Assembly: GCA_947496235.1 (NCBI GenBank)
Contig: CANMCE010000004.1
Span: forward strand, 62,001 to 126,000
Length of the DNA stretch: 64,000 nt
Direction of reading: 5' to 3'
Origin: an uncultured Glaciecola sp.
GTDB lineage: Bacteria > Pseudomonadota > Gammaproteobacteria > Enterobacterales > Alteromonadaceae
Part shown: one piece after another, positions 55,553 to 64,000 of the stretch
How positions within the stretch are numbered: position 1 is the stretch's first letter
How the letters are laid out: each line of letters opens with the position of its first letter
Notes under the pieces: generated by a model
Databases searched by the model: none
Told to the model about the DNA's origin: nothing
Seen by the model: only the letters and a program-made list of their open reading frames with translations
Program-made: the position numbers and the translations under genes

Positions 55553-55666
55553 TCTTTTTCAAATCTACTGTATTTAGGGTTATATGCAGTTTATACAGAG
55601 ATTATCACTTTTTTATCATAGGAAGTTTGCTATAGTTTGCCCTAAATTAAAACAATATTTTGTCCA

Positions 55667-56083
55667 ATGGCGCTTAGATTTAAGAAATTCGATCCCCAAA
55701 CTGACATTCCAGTGCTGTATGAAATGTTGCAACAAAGGCAACACAATATTAGTCACACAAGCCTGCCTAGTTTCGAACAACATGAAAAATTTTGTCTAGA
55801 ACATCCTTATAGAGAATGGCTGTTAGTTGAATCTGATGAACAAACTATTGGTAGTGTTTATTTAACGCATAACAATGCTATAGGTATTAATCTGATTAAA
55901 GATGTACCTGATTGGTATTTGCAAGTTATCGATTATGTCGCCGGGCATTATGAATGTGTGAAAGCCGAAGCTTCTATCACACCTAGTTATTTTTACCTTA
56001 ATGTTGCCCCTACTAACAAAGTGTTAATGGCGGCTTTAGAACAACAACAAGCTCAACTGATTCAACATACCTACAAGCTTTAG
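55667..56083 (+). CDS. GNAT-like protein lacking a clear acetyl-CoA motif
   Basis: 138 residues. N-terminal pattern FEQHEKFCLEHPYREWLLVESDEQTIGSVYLTHNNAIGI (in parts) is that of sugar-amine N-acetyltransferases of the GNAT superfamily, but the Q/R-x-x-G-x-G/A pyrophosphate loop expected after it is missing and the C-terminal third is different. It may be a degraded or divergent enzyme. No ribosome site before the ATG. Convergent with the next GNAT gene with 4 nt overlap. Confidence 0.6.
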   Translation: MALRFKKFDPQTDIPVLYEMLQQRQHNISHTSLPSFEQHEKFCLEHPYREWLLVESDEQTIGSVYLTHNNAIGINLIKDVPDWYLQVIDYVAGHYECVKAEASITPSYFYLNVAPTNKVLMAALEQQQAQLIQHTYKL

Positions 56084-56532
56084 TTCAGGCTAAGCGAGTA
56101 TGCCAATGTATCTTCATTGTTTGATTTGCAAGTAAATCCAGCTTTTTCAAAAATAGCTTTACTCGCCGTATTATGTGCTTTCACTTGCGCACTAAATGAT
56201 GTTAATGGGTAATGTTCACGCATAAAATCTAAACCGCTTTTGAGTAGCGGAAAGGCGAGTTTTTGACCACGAAAAGCAGGATTAAGATTAATTGAGACGG
56301 TAGCAACACCTGTTGATCTGCATATATCAAATCGACAAATGCCTATTTTCTGATTTTTTTGTTGTCCCATTAACATAACCCGATCAGGGTTGTTCAGACT
56401 ATTGTCAAACCAAGCCTGATGTTGCTCTAGGTTGACACTTGAAGTGTCAATAGAGTTTAGTCGTGTTTGACTGTCGTTACGCCAATCAAACACGTCTTTA
56501 GAGTCAGCTCTATTGATTAATCTTACATACAT
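56080..56532 (-). CDS. GNAT family N-acetyltransferase
   Basis: 150 residues. RimJ/RimL-type GNAT: an opening VRLINRADSKDVFDWRND, the loop NPAFRGQKLAFPLLKSGLDF that carries the acetyl-CoA motif (RGQKLA), and the closing AHNTASKAIFEKAGF. This WRND-type opening is typical of acetyltransferases in pseudaminic or legionaminic acid pathways. It lies 9 nt after the methylase gene on the same strand. The substrate is an inference from neighbours. Confidence 0.8.
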   Translation of the reverse strand: MYVRLINRADSKDVFDWRNDSQTRLNSIDTSSVNLEQHQAWFDNSLNNPDRVMLMGQQKNQKIGICRFDICRSTGVATVSINLNPAFRGQKLAFPLLKSGLDFMREHYPLTSFSAQVKAHNTASKAIFEKAGFTCKSNNEDTLAYSLSLN

Positions 56533-56541
56533 GGATATTTG

Positions 56542-57156
56542 TTATTTTTCCAATAAAAACCAACTAATGTCGTCCATTGGAATTAAATGGTCACGCTTAT
56601 AGAAAAAACCATAATCAACTAATTTCAGATTATGTTGCTCTATTAACTCGCCCGCAAAATCCCGCTTGAACAATCTATCTTCATGCCCTCTGTACGGAAT
56701 CGCCATAGGAGATGGATTATAGTACTCAGCTACAAGCACGTATTTATTGCTTAAATTCACCAAGTTAGCATATACCCGATGTAAAAAATCAGGATGAATA
56801 TGAATTAAAACGCCGCAAGTAAAAGTTAAATCAAACGACTCCAGAGCTAAAGGTTCAATAATACTGCCAGTAGTGATCTCAGCGACGTTGGCATCTCTAG
56901 CGACTTGCGCGGATTCCTCATTAATTTCTACTCCGTGTAATTTAAGATCCGGATTCAAACCATTTAAAGCACGTAAATTCAATCCAATGTTACACCCAAG
57001 CTCAAGCGCTGAATTGATATTATTGGCAGCTTTTAACATCTGCGCCCAAGCTGCTACTTTGGCATGATAAAGCTGTGATGATTGATTGCGTTGTCGGTAA
57101 CCTTCTCCAAACTCACCTGCCCAAAATGCCTCTTGTTCAGTTTTAAACGACTGCAT
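56542..57156 (-). CDS. Pseudaminic-acid-type class I methyltransferase
   Basis: 204 residues. SAM-binding motif LELGCNIGLNLRAL near 50-63, acidic GVEINEESAQVA, and CGVLIHIHPDF. The opening FKTEQEAFWAGEFGEGYRQRN is the mark of the methylases found in pseudaminic acid clusters (flagellin or surface glycan modification). No other genes of that pathway are nearby in the window; the GNAT gene follows 9 nt later. Confidence 0.82.
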   Translation of the reverse strand: MQSFKTEQEAFWAGEFGEGYRQRNQSSQLYHAKVAAWAQMLKAANNINSALELGCNIGLNLRALNGLNPDLKLHGVEINEESAQVARDANVAEITTGSIIEPLALESFDLTFTCGVLIHIHPDFLHRVYANLVNLSNKYVLVAEYYNPSPMAIPYRGHEDRLFKRDFAGELIEQHNLKLVDYGFFYKRDHLIPMDDISWFLLEK

Positions 57157-57173
57157 GCCTTTTCCTATTCAAA

Positions 57174-57198
57174 TAAAAACGCCCGCAAAAGCGGGCGT
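57174..57198 (-). terminator. Terminator after guaBA
   Basis: Stem ACGCCCGC / GCGGGCGT (57179-57186, 57191-57198) with a 4-nt loop, then TTTTT on the minus strand, 47 nt after the guaA stop. Confidence 0.92.
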
Positions 57199-57244
57199 CA
57201 AAAAATAAACCATTACTTACCCTATTCTAGGGACTTAGCAAGTT

Positions 57245-58822
57245 TTATTCCCATTCAATAGTAGCGGGCGGTTTTCCTGAAATGTCGTACACCACGCGCG
57301 AGATACCATCGACTTCATTGATGATGCGATTCGACACCTTACCCAAAAATTCATAAGGTAAATGTGCCCATCTTGCCGTCATAAAATCTATGGTTTCAAC
57401 GGCACGTAGGGATACTACCCAGTCGTATTTACGCATATCACCCATCACGCCTACAGAGCGCACAGGCAAGAATACGGTAAAGGCTTGACTGACTTTGTGA
57501 TAAAGCTCCGCGTTATGCAGCTCTTCTATGAAGATCGCATCGGCTCTTCGCAGTAAATCACAATATTCTTTTTTGATCTCGCCCAGTACTCGAACACCAA
57601 GACCAGGTCCAGGGAACGGGTGACGATAAAGCATGTCATATGGCAAGCCAAGTTCTAGACCTATCTTACGCACTTCATCTTTAAACAACTCGCGAAGAGG
57701 CTCAACTAAGCCTAACTTCATGTCTTCTGGTAAGCCACCTACGTTATGATGGGATTTGATAACGTGTGCTTTACCGGTTTTCGAACCTGCTGATTCGATA
57801 ACATCTGGATAAATAGTACCTTGAGCTAACCACTTCGCATTGGTTAGTTTTGACGACTCCTCATCAAACACGTAAACAAACTGATTACCGATAATTTTAC
57901 GCTTTTTCTCAGGATCCGTTTCACCTGCTAATGCAGTTAAGAAACGTTCTTCTGCATCCACTTTAATAATATTTAGACCAAAGTGGTCACCAAACATTTC
58001 CATGACTTGCTGGCCTTCGTGCAAACGCAACAAGCCATTGTCTACGAATACGCAGGTAAGGTTTTTGCCTATGGCTTGATGTAAAAGCATTGCAGTAACA
58101 CTCGAATCGACGCCACCAGAAAGACCTAAAACAACTTCTTCATCACCCACTTGTTCACGAATACGTGCCACTGCATCTTCGATAATAGACGCTGGTGTCC
58201 ATAATTTTTCGCAACCACAAATCCCCATCACAAAGTGCTCTAAAATTCTAAGCCCTTGTTTGGTATGTGTGACCTCTGGGTGAAATTGCACACCATAGAA
58301 TTGACGCTCTAAATCCACCATAGCCGCGTGTGGACAATTGTTTGTTTTGGCAATTGTGCTAAAGCCCTCAGGAATTTCCATGACTTTGTCACCATGGCTC
58401 ATCCAAACATCTAACAAGGCTTCACCTTGAGGACCAATTTCATCTTCAATTTTGTCAAATAATGCGGTGGGTTCTATCAACTCAACTTGGGCATAACCAA
58501 ATTCTCTTAGATCTGACCCTTGCACTTTACCGCCAAGTTGCGCTGCCATGGTTTGCATACCGTAACAAATACCAAGCACAGGCACGCCAGCGTTATACAC
58601 ATATTCTGGCGCGCGAGGTGAGTTTTCCTCACCTACAGACTCAGGTCCGCCTGACAAAATAATGCCGTCAGGGGCAAAGTCTTTTATATCTTTCTCATCA
58701 ACATCCCACGCCCACAGCTCACAATAAACGCCAATTTCGCGCACTCTGCGCGCTATCAATTGGGTGTACTGAGAGCCAAAATCCAATATGAGGATTTTTT
58801 GACTATGAATATTTACTGACAT
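57245..58822 (-). CDS. guaA: GMP synthase (glutamine-hydrolysing)
   Basis: 525 residues, the same as E. coli. Converts XMP to GMP with glutamine and ATP. N-terminal class I glutaminase with Cys86 (VLGICYGMQ) and the His/Glu in [11 protein letters not shown]-pyrophosphatase P-loop LSGGVDSS near 235; C-terminal dimer domain ending [10 protein letters not shown]. 25 nt after guaB on the same strand, as in E. coli guaBA. Confidence 0.97.
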   Translation of the reverse strand: MSVNIHSQKILILDFGSQYTQLIARRVREIGVYCELWAWDVDEKDIKDFAPDGIILSGGPESVGEENSPRAPEYVYNAGVPVLGICYGMQTMAAQLGGKVQGSDLREFGYAQVELIEPTALFDKIEDEIGPQGEALLDVWMSHGDKVMEIPEGFSTIAKTNNCPHAAMVDLERQFYGVQFHPEVTHTKQGLRILEHFVMGICGCEKLWTPASIIEDAVARIREQVGDEEVVLGLSGGVDSSVTAMLLHQAIGKNLTCVFVDNGLLRLHEGQQVMEMFGDHFGLNIIKVDAEERFLTALAGETDPEKKRKIIGNQFVYVFDEESSKLTNAKWLAQGTIYPDVIESAGSKTGKAHVIKSHHNVGGLPEDMKLGLVEPLRELFKDEVRKIGLELGLPYDMLYRHPFPGPGLGVRVLGEIKKEYCDLLRRADAIFIEELHNAELYHKVSQAFTVFLPVRSVGVMGDMRKYDWVVSLRAVETIDFMTARWAHLPYEFLGKVSNRIINEVDGISRVVYDISGKPPATIEWE

Positions 58823-58847
58823 TCTTTCTATTCCTCAGGTTTAACAA

Positions 58848-60317
58848 CTACCCCATACGGTAGTTAGGCGCTTCTTTGGTAATACTCACATCGTGTACAT
58901 GAGATTCACCCATGCCGGCGGAAGTTACTTTGACAAATTTAGGTTTAGTGCGCATTTCTTCGATAGTTGCACAACCGGTTAATCCCATAGCTGAACGTAA
59001 TCCACCCAGTTGTTGATGAATGATATTAGCGATTGGACCTTTATAAGCAACACGTCCTTCAATACCTTCAGGTACTAGTTTTTCAGCGTTGCTGCTATCT
59101 TGGAAATAACGGTCGGAAGATCCATGGCTTTGGTTCATCGCACCCAAGGACCCCATGCCTCGATAAGACTTAAAGTAACGACCTTGATACAATTCTACCT
59201 CGCCAGGTGCTTCTTCAGTCCCGGCTAACATGCTGCCAACCATAACACTGCTAGCGCCGGCAACTATGGCTTTTGCTATATCACCGGAAAAACGAATACC
59301 ACCATCGGCAATCACTGGAATATTCAAATCATTAAGTGCCTCAACAGCATCTGCTATGGCAGTAATTTGCGGAACACCACAACCGGTGACTATGCGAGTA
59401 GTACAAATTGAGCCCGGGCCTATGCCGACTTTCACTGCATCTACCCCAGCTTCAGCTAATGCCAAAGCACCTTCTTTGGTTGCAACATTACCCGCAATAA
59501 TTTGTAAATCTGGATAGGTTTGACGTACCTTAGTAACGCGATCAATTACACCTTGAGAATGTCCATGGGACGTATCAATTAATAAAACATCTACGCCAGC
59601 CTCGACTAACAAACGAATGCGTTCGTCTGTGCCTGGACCAACACCAACAGCGGCGCCAACTCGTAATCGACCTTTTGAATCTTTACAAGCGTTAGGCTTA
59701 TTTTTCGCTTTTTGGAAATCTTTTACCGTGATCAAGCCAGTTAAACGAAATTCATCGTCGACAACTAAGATTTTTTCAATGCGATGTTCATGCATCAAAT
59801 GCATAACTTCATCCGCCGAAGCGTCAGCAGTTACTGTAACCAACTTTTCTTTTGGTGTCATAACTGAGGAAACAGGCTGATCTAAACGATTTTCAAAGCG
59901 TAAATCACGTCCGGTAACAATTCCGATCAAATTATTGTCTTCATCAATCACAGGAAAACCAGAATATCCTAGTTTTTTGCTCAACGCTTTAGTGTCACCA
60001 ATAGATACGTTTGGATAAACAGTTACGGGATCTTGTACTACACCGCTTTCGTATTTTTTTACTTGCAGAACATGCTCTGCTTGGGATTCTGCTGTCATGT
60101 TTTTATGAATAAAGCCCATGCCGCCCTCTTGCGCTAACGCAATAGCTAAAGGCGCCTCTGTAACTGTGTCCATAGCTGCGGATAACAGTGGCATATTCAA
60201 AATAATTTTATTGGTAAGTTTCGTCTGTAAACTTGCGGTATGAGGCAATACAGTAGAGTGCCCAGGCACAAGAAGAACGTCGTCGAATGTTAAGGCTTCT
60301 TTTTCGATGCGCAACAT
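58848..60317 (-). CDS. guaB: IMP dehydrogenase
   Basis: 489 residues. First committed step of GMP synthesis, IMP to XMP with NAD. TIM barrel with catalytic Cys305 ([11 protein letters not shown]), an inserted CBS pair (about 93-205), the DGGIRFSGD segment and the mobile flap region [10 protein letters not shown]. The start follows an AGGTG ribosome site. Promoter and a symmetrical element lie upstream, shared with divergent xseA. Confidence 0.97.
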   Translation of the reverse strand: MLRIEKEALTFDDVLLVPGHSTVLPHTASLQTKLTNKIILNMPLLSAAMDTVTEAPLAIALAQEGGMGFIHKNMTAESQAEHVLQVKKYESGVVQDPVTVYPNVSIGDTKALSKKLGYSGFPVIDEDNNLIGIVTGRDLRFENRLDQPVSSVMTPKEKLVTVTADASADEVMHLMHEHRIEKILVVDDEFRLTGLITVKDFQKAKNKPNACKDSKGRLRVGAAVGVGPGTDERIRLLVEAGVDVLLIDTSHGHSQGVIDRVTKVRQTYPDLQIIAGNVATKEGALALAEAGVDAVKVGIGPGSICTTRIVTGCGVPQITAIADAVEALNDLNIPVIADGGIRFSGDIAKAIVAGASSVMVGSMLAGTEEAPGEVELYQGRYFKSYRGMGSLGAMNQSHGSSDRYFQDSSNAEKLVPEGIEGRVAYKGPIANIIHQQLGGLRSAMGLTGCATIEEMRTKPKFVKVTSAGMGESHVHDVSITKEAPNYRMG

Positions 60318-60345
60318 GCAATTTCACCTGTTAGGTCGGGGGTTT

Positions 60346-60386
60346 AATTGCGGTGCAATTGTAGTGTTTTTTATCTCTCAGGTAAA
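60346..60386 (-). promoter_or_regulatory. guaBA promoter with inverted repeat at the start site
   Basis: -35 TTTACC (60386-60381), 17-nt spacer, -10 TACAAT (60363-60358) on the minus strand. The inverted repeat AATTGC-GGT-GCAATT (60346-60360) touches the -10 and covers the expected start. This looks like an operator; it does not match the E. coli PurR box. Confidence 0.6.
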
Positions 60387-60394
60387 CTACAATA

Positions 60395-61840
60395 ATGAGT
60401 AAAATCAATAAAAAAATCGGCGCTATGTTTGCAACCTCAAATCAAGTCAGTATTTTAAGTGTAACTAAACTCAATCGATTCGCTAAACGTGTTTTGGAAA
60501 GCGAAATTGGCTTGGTCTGGGTAACGGGTGAAATCAGTAACTTTGTCAAAGCAGCCTCTGGTCATTGGTACTTCACGTTAAAAGATAACAGCGCGCAAAT
60601 ACGTTCAGCCATGTTTAAAGGCGCTAATCAGCGCATTAATTTTATCCCCAAGCAAGGTGATAAAGTGCTGGTGCGTGCTAGCTTAAGCATTTATGAGCCT
60701 AGAGGTGATTATCAACTGATCATCCAACACATGGAGCCAGAAGGCATTGGACAACTTAAACAAGAGTTCGAAGCCTTAAAATTAAAACTGAGTGAAGAGG
60801 GGTTATTTGCGAATGAAAACAAAAAGCCCATTCCGCAAAAAATAAAAACCATAGGGGTAGTTACATCCCCCAGCGGCGCTGCTATACATGATATTTTGCA
60901 TGTACTGGCGCGCAGAAATCCTGCCATTCAAGTAATACTGTACCCAGCATCTGTGCAAGGTAATTTAGCCGCTGGAGAGATAGTTCGCCAAATACAAACA
61001 GCAAATAGACGCAATGAAGTCGAGGTGTTAATTGTTGGACGTGGCGGCGGTTCATTAGAAGATTTATGGCCTTTCAATGAAGAACCTGTAGCCAGAGCCA
61101 TTTTTGCTTCAAACCTACCTGTAGTCTCTGCTGTTGGTCATGAAATTGATGTGACAATCTCAGACTTTGTTGCCGACCAGCGTGCCCCTACGCCATCTGC
61201 TGCGGCTGAATTACTGAGCAGTGACATGAAAGTAATTGTCGATGGCGTACACCAACTAACGCGTCGATTAACCAAAGCCTTTTTGCAAAGGCTTAAACAG
61301 TTAGAGCATCAACAGGCATTAGCCAAGCAACAACTTAACTTTAATCATCCATCCTCATTGATTACCCAGCAAAATCAAAAACTGGATGCTTTGCAGTTGC
61401 GGCTATTCAACCAACACCCAAATACGCAAATTCAGCAGCAAGGGCGAATGCTGGCGCAACTTAAACAACGTTTAGCGCGCGCTATGTCACAACATATGCA
61501 ACAAGCAAAATATCAACAGCAAAATTGGCAACAAAGATGTTTTAAGGTATCTCCTATGCATACCATCAAGCATTTCCAAAATCAGACCGCTAGCTTTCAA
61601 AAACAACTGGAAAACGAAATCGCAGATAGATTAAAAATCAATCATCAACTTCTAGCGTCTAAAGCTGCGCTTTTAGATTCAGTAAGCCCATTAGCTACGT
61701 TAAAACGAGGTTACAGTATTAGCTTCCATGAGGGCGAAATTGTTAAAAAAGCTGACAGTGTGGAAGTTGGGCAAACCCTTGTTACACGTGTATTTGACGG
61801 AGAAATCACTTCTCAGGTCACCCTTATAGAAAAAAAATGA
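60395..61840 (+). CDS. xseA: Exodeoxyribonuclease VII large subunit
   Basis: 481 residues. Degrades single-stranded DNA together with XseB. N-terminal OB fold (VTGEISNFVKAASGHWYFTLKD, in parts), catalytic part with the PSGAAIHDIL, VLIVGRGGGSLEDLW and SAVGHEIDVTISDFVAD segments, and a long Gln-rich coiled coil (about 290-420). The start is the ATG at 60395 with AGG 12 nt away; an ATG ten codons later is possible. Divergent from guaB, as in E. coli. Confidence 0.95.
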   Translation: MSKINKKIGAMFATSNQVSILSVTKLNRFAKRVLESEIGLVWVTGEISNFVKAASGHWYFTLKDNSAQIRSAMFKGANQRINFIPKQGDKVLVRASLSIYEPRGDYQLIIQHMEPEGIGQLKQEFEALKLKLSEEGLFANENKKPIPQKIKTIGVVTSPSGAAIHDILHVLARRNPAIQVILYPASVQGNLAAGEIVRQIQTANRRNEVEVLIVGRGGGSLEDLWPFNEEPVARAIFASNLPVVSAVGHEIDVTISDFVADQRAPTPSAAAELLSSDMKVIVDGVHQLTRRLTKAFLQRLKQLEHQQALAKQQLNFNHPSSLITQQNQKLDALQLRLFNQHPNTQIQQQGRMLAQLKQRLARAMSQHMQQAKYQQQNWQQRCFKVSPMHTIKHFQNQTASFQKQLENEIADRLKINHQLLASKAALLDSVSPLATLKRGYSISFHEGEIVKKADSVEVGQTLVTRVFDGEITSQVTLIEKK

Positions 61841-61867
61841 AAAAAGCTTGTTACTTAGTTATAAAAA

Positions 61868-61900
61868 TTATTGTTAAAGTATTTTTTAACATAACAATAA
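61868..61900 (+). other. AT-rich hairpin after xseA
   Basis: Perfect 9-bp arms TTATTGTTA (61868-61876) and TAACAATAA (61892-61900) with an inner TTAAA/TTTAA pairing. It has no G/C stem, so it is a poor terminator and could instead be part of the promoter of the next gene. Confidence 0.35.
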
Positions 61901-61951
61901 CTGCTACAATCCGTTTACAAATTAGACATAAATACAGCGGACGTAGTAATC

Positions 61952-62959
61952 ATGCCGGGACAAAAAATCTTTCAAAAATGTGTATTTTTCTCAATACTCA
62001 ATTGTTGGGCAGGTGTTTCACTGGCTAACCCCCAAGTCCCCATTTTTGCCGCTGAATTAAGTGACAATATTTCCCAATATTGCGAAACCAACAACTGTCT
62101 AACTCATCATCTAGATAATCAGACCCTGACTAACATAATTGCAGAACATCCAGAATCTTTGTCATTGCAAGAAGCGTTAAACTTATCCGAATATGAAATA
62201 CTGGTCGGTAGCGTAGTCTTGGATGTAGATACAAACCCTGAGGTCGTATTGGAAATTACCACTAGTTGGCGAGGCATTCCTATTGATGAAATTAATTTGA
62301 GTCAAAAGCTAAACAATGCCCCTGACAATCAAATGGTATATGAAGCTAGTGCTCAGGTATTGGCAAATTGGGTAGAGCATATACAGCACTTCCATGTTTT
62401 AGACGCTGAATTAATCTATAAAACCATTGGCGCTAGTAATTATGAACAAGAGTTATCTCTCCCCAGTCGCATTGGGGATTTTGAATTAGAGCAAAGAGCG
62501 CTTTACAGAGATCCATTGCAGGGTTCAATCGCTAGGTACACACATCCTAAATTTGCAAATGCTATTGTAGATATTTCGGTATATCCAGTGTCTCCTTTTA
62601 CTCACGCTACCGATGTGCCTGATACGGATCTTATGGCTGCAGAGTTAGATGTAGAAAAGCAGCAATTACTGGCTTTGGTAAATCAAGCTGGAATAACGGA
62701 TTATGAGATATCTGATATTAAACTGACCCAACTTGGCACTGCCGAACAAAGTCTTCAGGGTGTAATTTTAGAAGTAAAACTGGAAAGTGATGTCGAGCCT
62801 GTGTATAGCACTCAATATCTGTTTAAGAAGGGTGACAAGTTCGTGAAGTTAACCGGTAACTTCCCCAATTTGCTAATGCAATCTGTTGTAGAGCAAAGCA
62901 TTGCGGCCATTCAAGTTCCGCCTGAATCAGAATTTATGCGGTCTATGCGTAAAGGATAA
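61952..62959 (+). CDS. Secreted protein of unknown function
   Basis: 335 residues. Signal peptide (about 7-25, ending GVSLA), then a mature part without membrane helices. A short Cys pair (YCETNNCL) follows the signal. Later segments look like two alpha/beta halves (SLSLQEALNLSEYEILVGSVVLD; GDFELEQRALYRDPLQGSIARYTH, in parts). I do not recognise a family. Start ATG at 61952 is chosen because it gives the signal peptide, although no strong ribosome site precedes it. It stands alone between xseA and a convergent gene. Confidence 0.75.
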   Translation: MPGQKIFQKCVFFSILNCWAGVSLANPQVPIFAAELSDNISQYCETNNCLTHHLDNQTLTNIIAEHPESLSLQEALNLSEYEILVGSVVLDVDTNPEVVLEITTSWRGIPIDEINLSQKLNNAPDNQMVYEASAQVLANWVEHIQHFHVLDAELIYKTIGASNYEQELSLPSRIGDFELEQRALYRDPLQGSIARYTHPKFANAIVDISVYPVSPFTHATDVPDTDLMAAELDVEKQQLLALVNQAGITDYEISDIKLTQLGTAEQSLQGVILEVKLESDVEPVYSTQYLFKKGDKFVKLTGNFPNLLMQSVVEQSIAAIQVPPESEFMRSMRKG

Positions 62960-63001
62960 AGCTATTCGCTTTTCCTTTACAGATCATAGAACTTGGGTAG
63001 A

Positions 63002-63376
63002 TTAAGCAAACATTAATTGCGCTAAATTCTTTTGCACAGATGAAGCAAGCTTGGATTTAAGTTCAATTTCAACAGGTGTTCCCTGCCCTGAAACCCAAAT
63101 TTTTAATTCAGAATCGGTATCGAACGTACCTGCGGTTTCCACGATGAATTGGGTGATAGATTTGTAGGGGATACTTAAATAGCTAACTTTTTTTCCCGTC
63201 ATGCCTTGTTTATCAATGAAAATAACTCGCTTATTGGTAAACACCAGCATATCTCGAATAAGTTTATAAGCATGCATAACGTTTTCATTGGAAGCTAAGA
63301 CCTCTGCCAAAGCCTGATTGATTTCCCCAGCATCAACTTCACTGGCGTTACCCATTAATCCGTCTAAAAGTCCCAT
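63002..63376 (-). CDS. PH-domain (bacterial bPH) protein
   Basis: 124 residues, soluble. Bacterial pleckstrin-homology-like domain: DMLVFTNKRVIFIDKQGMTGKKVSYLSIPYKSI (in parts), then TQFIVETAGTFDTDSELKIWVSG, the family formerly called DUF1696. Such proteins form ring-like oligomers; function unknown. ATG at 63376 with AGGAGAAT upstream. The terminator at 63396 separates it from the gene upstream. Confidence 0.9.
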   Translation of the reverse strand: MGLLDGLMGNASEVDAGEINQALAEVLASNENVMHAYKLIRDMLVFTNKRVIFIDKQGMTGKKVSYLSIPYKSITQFIVETAGTFDTDSELKIWVSGQGTPVEIELKSKLASSVQKNLAQLMFA

Positions 63377-63395
63377 GTTTATTCTCCTAAATAAA

Positions 63396-63420
63396 AAGGC
63401 CCATAATCATTATGAGCCTT
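63396..63420 (-). terminator. Terminator of the choice-of-anchor I type gene
   Basis: Stem AAGGC-C-CATAAT / ATTATG-A-GCCTT with a 1-nt centre (in RNA a small loop); the C-A pair becomes U-G on the minus strand. A run of T follows. Lies about 80 nt after the stop at 63499. Confidence 0.7.
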
Positions 63421-63498
63421 ACAGTAACCTTAATGTTGTATCATGTTTTAATTAAAAACAAAATGCATCCATTCATATTTAACGCAGTTATTGGGGCA

Positions 63499-64000
63499 TT
63501 ACTGCTCTATCACTTGGTAAACAGTAACTGTACCGCTAACTTCACTGCCAACAATAAGTAGCGCATTGCCATTAGGTGAATTTTCAGCGGGCACGAATTT
63601 CACACTTTCTGGACCTAAATCTCCTGATAGTGAGACTTCATCACAGTTCATGCCTTCATTAGGATCACAAGGATCATCTAAATCGTCGTCTAACTCAAAG
63701 TCAGTGGAAAAATCACGGTTGTTGTAGTGAGTAACGAAACTCACATTGAATGGGTTAGTTACGTCGTAAACAAAGAGATCACCTGAACGCTCAGATCCGA
63801 TAAAAGCATACTGGCGACCATTTATTTCACCTACATCAATGGCCTCTGGCTCGCCACCTTTGTCATCAGAACGATTGTCACCCTTGTTCTCAGTATGTGC
63901 ACTATTAAAATCATTGCCTAATACAGCAGAAGAAATACGACCAAAATCGTGGCCTGAGTCATAGACTTGTTTTATGTTTTGGTCATAAATAGAAAATGAA
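63499..64000 (-). CDS. Choice-of-anchor I type beta-propeller protein, N-terminus beyond window
   Basis: Only the last 166 residues are visible; the frame runs off the right edge. Segments such as GGEPEAIDVGEINGRQYAFIG, SGDLFVYDVTNP, SLSGDLGPESVKFVP and the closing NALLIVGSEVSGTVTVYQV are typical of the choice-of-anchor I (phytase-like, esterase-like) propeller family found in secreted proteins. An acidic insert (DFELDDDLDDPCDPNEGMNCDE) with two Cys may bind calcium. The anchor usual for the family is not at this C-terminus, which ends directly after the last strand. Confidence 0.8.
   Translation of the reverse strand, partial: SFSIYDQNIKQVYDSGHDFGRISSAVLGNDFNSAHTENKGDNRSDDKGGEPEAIDVGEINGRQYAFIGSERSGDLFVYDVTNPFNVSFVTHYNNRDFSTDFELDDDLDDPCDPNEGMNCDEVSLSGDLGPESVKFVPAENSPNGNALLIVGSEVSGTVTVYQVIEQ

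Noticed and set aside
60318-60394. PurR operator before guaB
   Set aside because: The inverted repeat present does not match the ACGCAAACGTTTGCGT type.
61837-62028. 63-codon frame after xseA
   Set aside because: It overlaps the signal peptide of the 335-residue gene in another frame and has no protein-like pattern.

Overview
The window is chromosomal DNA of a gammaproteobacterium, most likely from the Alteromonadales (Alteromonas, Glaciecola or Paraglaciecola type). The case rests on gene order (ribF-ileS-lspA-fkpB-ispH, tig-clpP-clpX-lon-hupB-ppiD, guaB-guaA with divergent xseA), on close agreement of the housekeeping proteins with their Escherichia coli counterparts, on moderate AT-rich composition, and on families common in marine gammaproteobacteria (DUF3135, DUF1415, DUF3240, DUF6491-like, YjgN/M48 pair). 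No phage, insertion sequence, CRISPR array or plasmid function was seen.

Layout. 1-3.8 kb: minor type IV pilin operon pilV-pilW-pilX-pilY1 (pilY1 cut by the window edge). 3.9-9.7 kb: ispH, fkpB, lspA, ileS, ribF, one overlapping operon with a promoter before ribF. 9.7-12.5 kb: murJ, a CBS-domain gene, then divergent rpsT (TTG start) and a tiny membrane ORF. 12.5-21 kb: protein quality control block ppiD, hupB, lon (with a sigma-32 type promoter), clpX, clpP, tig. 21.3-24.2 kb: a YHS-domain protein, a thioredoxin and a bufferin-type RiPP set (DUF2282 precursor, DUF692/MNIO enzyme, DUF2063 partner), a likely copper-handling operon. 24.3-31.6 kb is accessory: TlpA-like thioredoxin with NrtS-like transporter, a TetR regulator, an unknown gene with DoxX, two paralogous AraC regulators, a DUF1348 protein, and a membrane-anchored LuxR-type regulator with a small membrane protein. 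Three related 18-bp boxes link the TetR gene with the DUF1348 promoter.

31.7-37.4 kb: a heavy-metal type RND efflux operon (outer membrane factor, adaptor, pump, DUF3240). 37.4-41.9 kb: BenE-type transporter divergent from an XRE-cupin regulator across a perfect 16-bp palindrome, a lipoprotein, a peroxiredoxin-like protein, a GST and DUF3135. 42.0-42.6 kb: five tRNAs on the minus strand (Pro-Arg-His-Leu-Pro in transcript order) with a strong promoter. 42.7-55.4 kb: folD, DUF1415, a GldA/GldF/GldG-like ABC operon with DUF4340, trmO, proS, an MBL-fold hydrolase, outer membrane phospholipase A, and an M48 peptidase with a DUF898 membrane protein.

55.4-64 kb: a 110-bp perfect-armed inverted repeat with nested hairpins, two acetyltransferase-like genes and a pseudaminic-acid-type methylase, guaA, guaB, xseA, a secreted protein of unknown function, a PH-domain protein and the C-terminal part of a choice-of-anchor I type beta-propeller protein. 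The most interesting parts are the YHS-thioredoxin-bufferin operon, the TetR box set, the structured repeat at 55.4 kb, and the metal efflux operon beside a membrane-bound LuxR-type regulator. All calls were made by reading the sequence; no database search was run.
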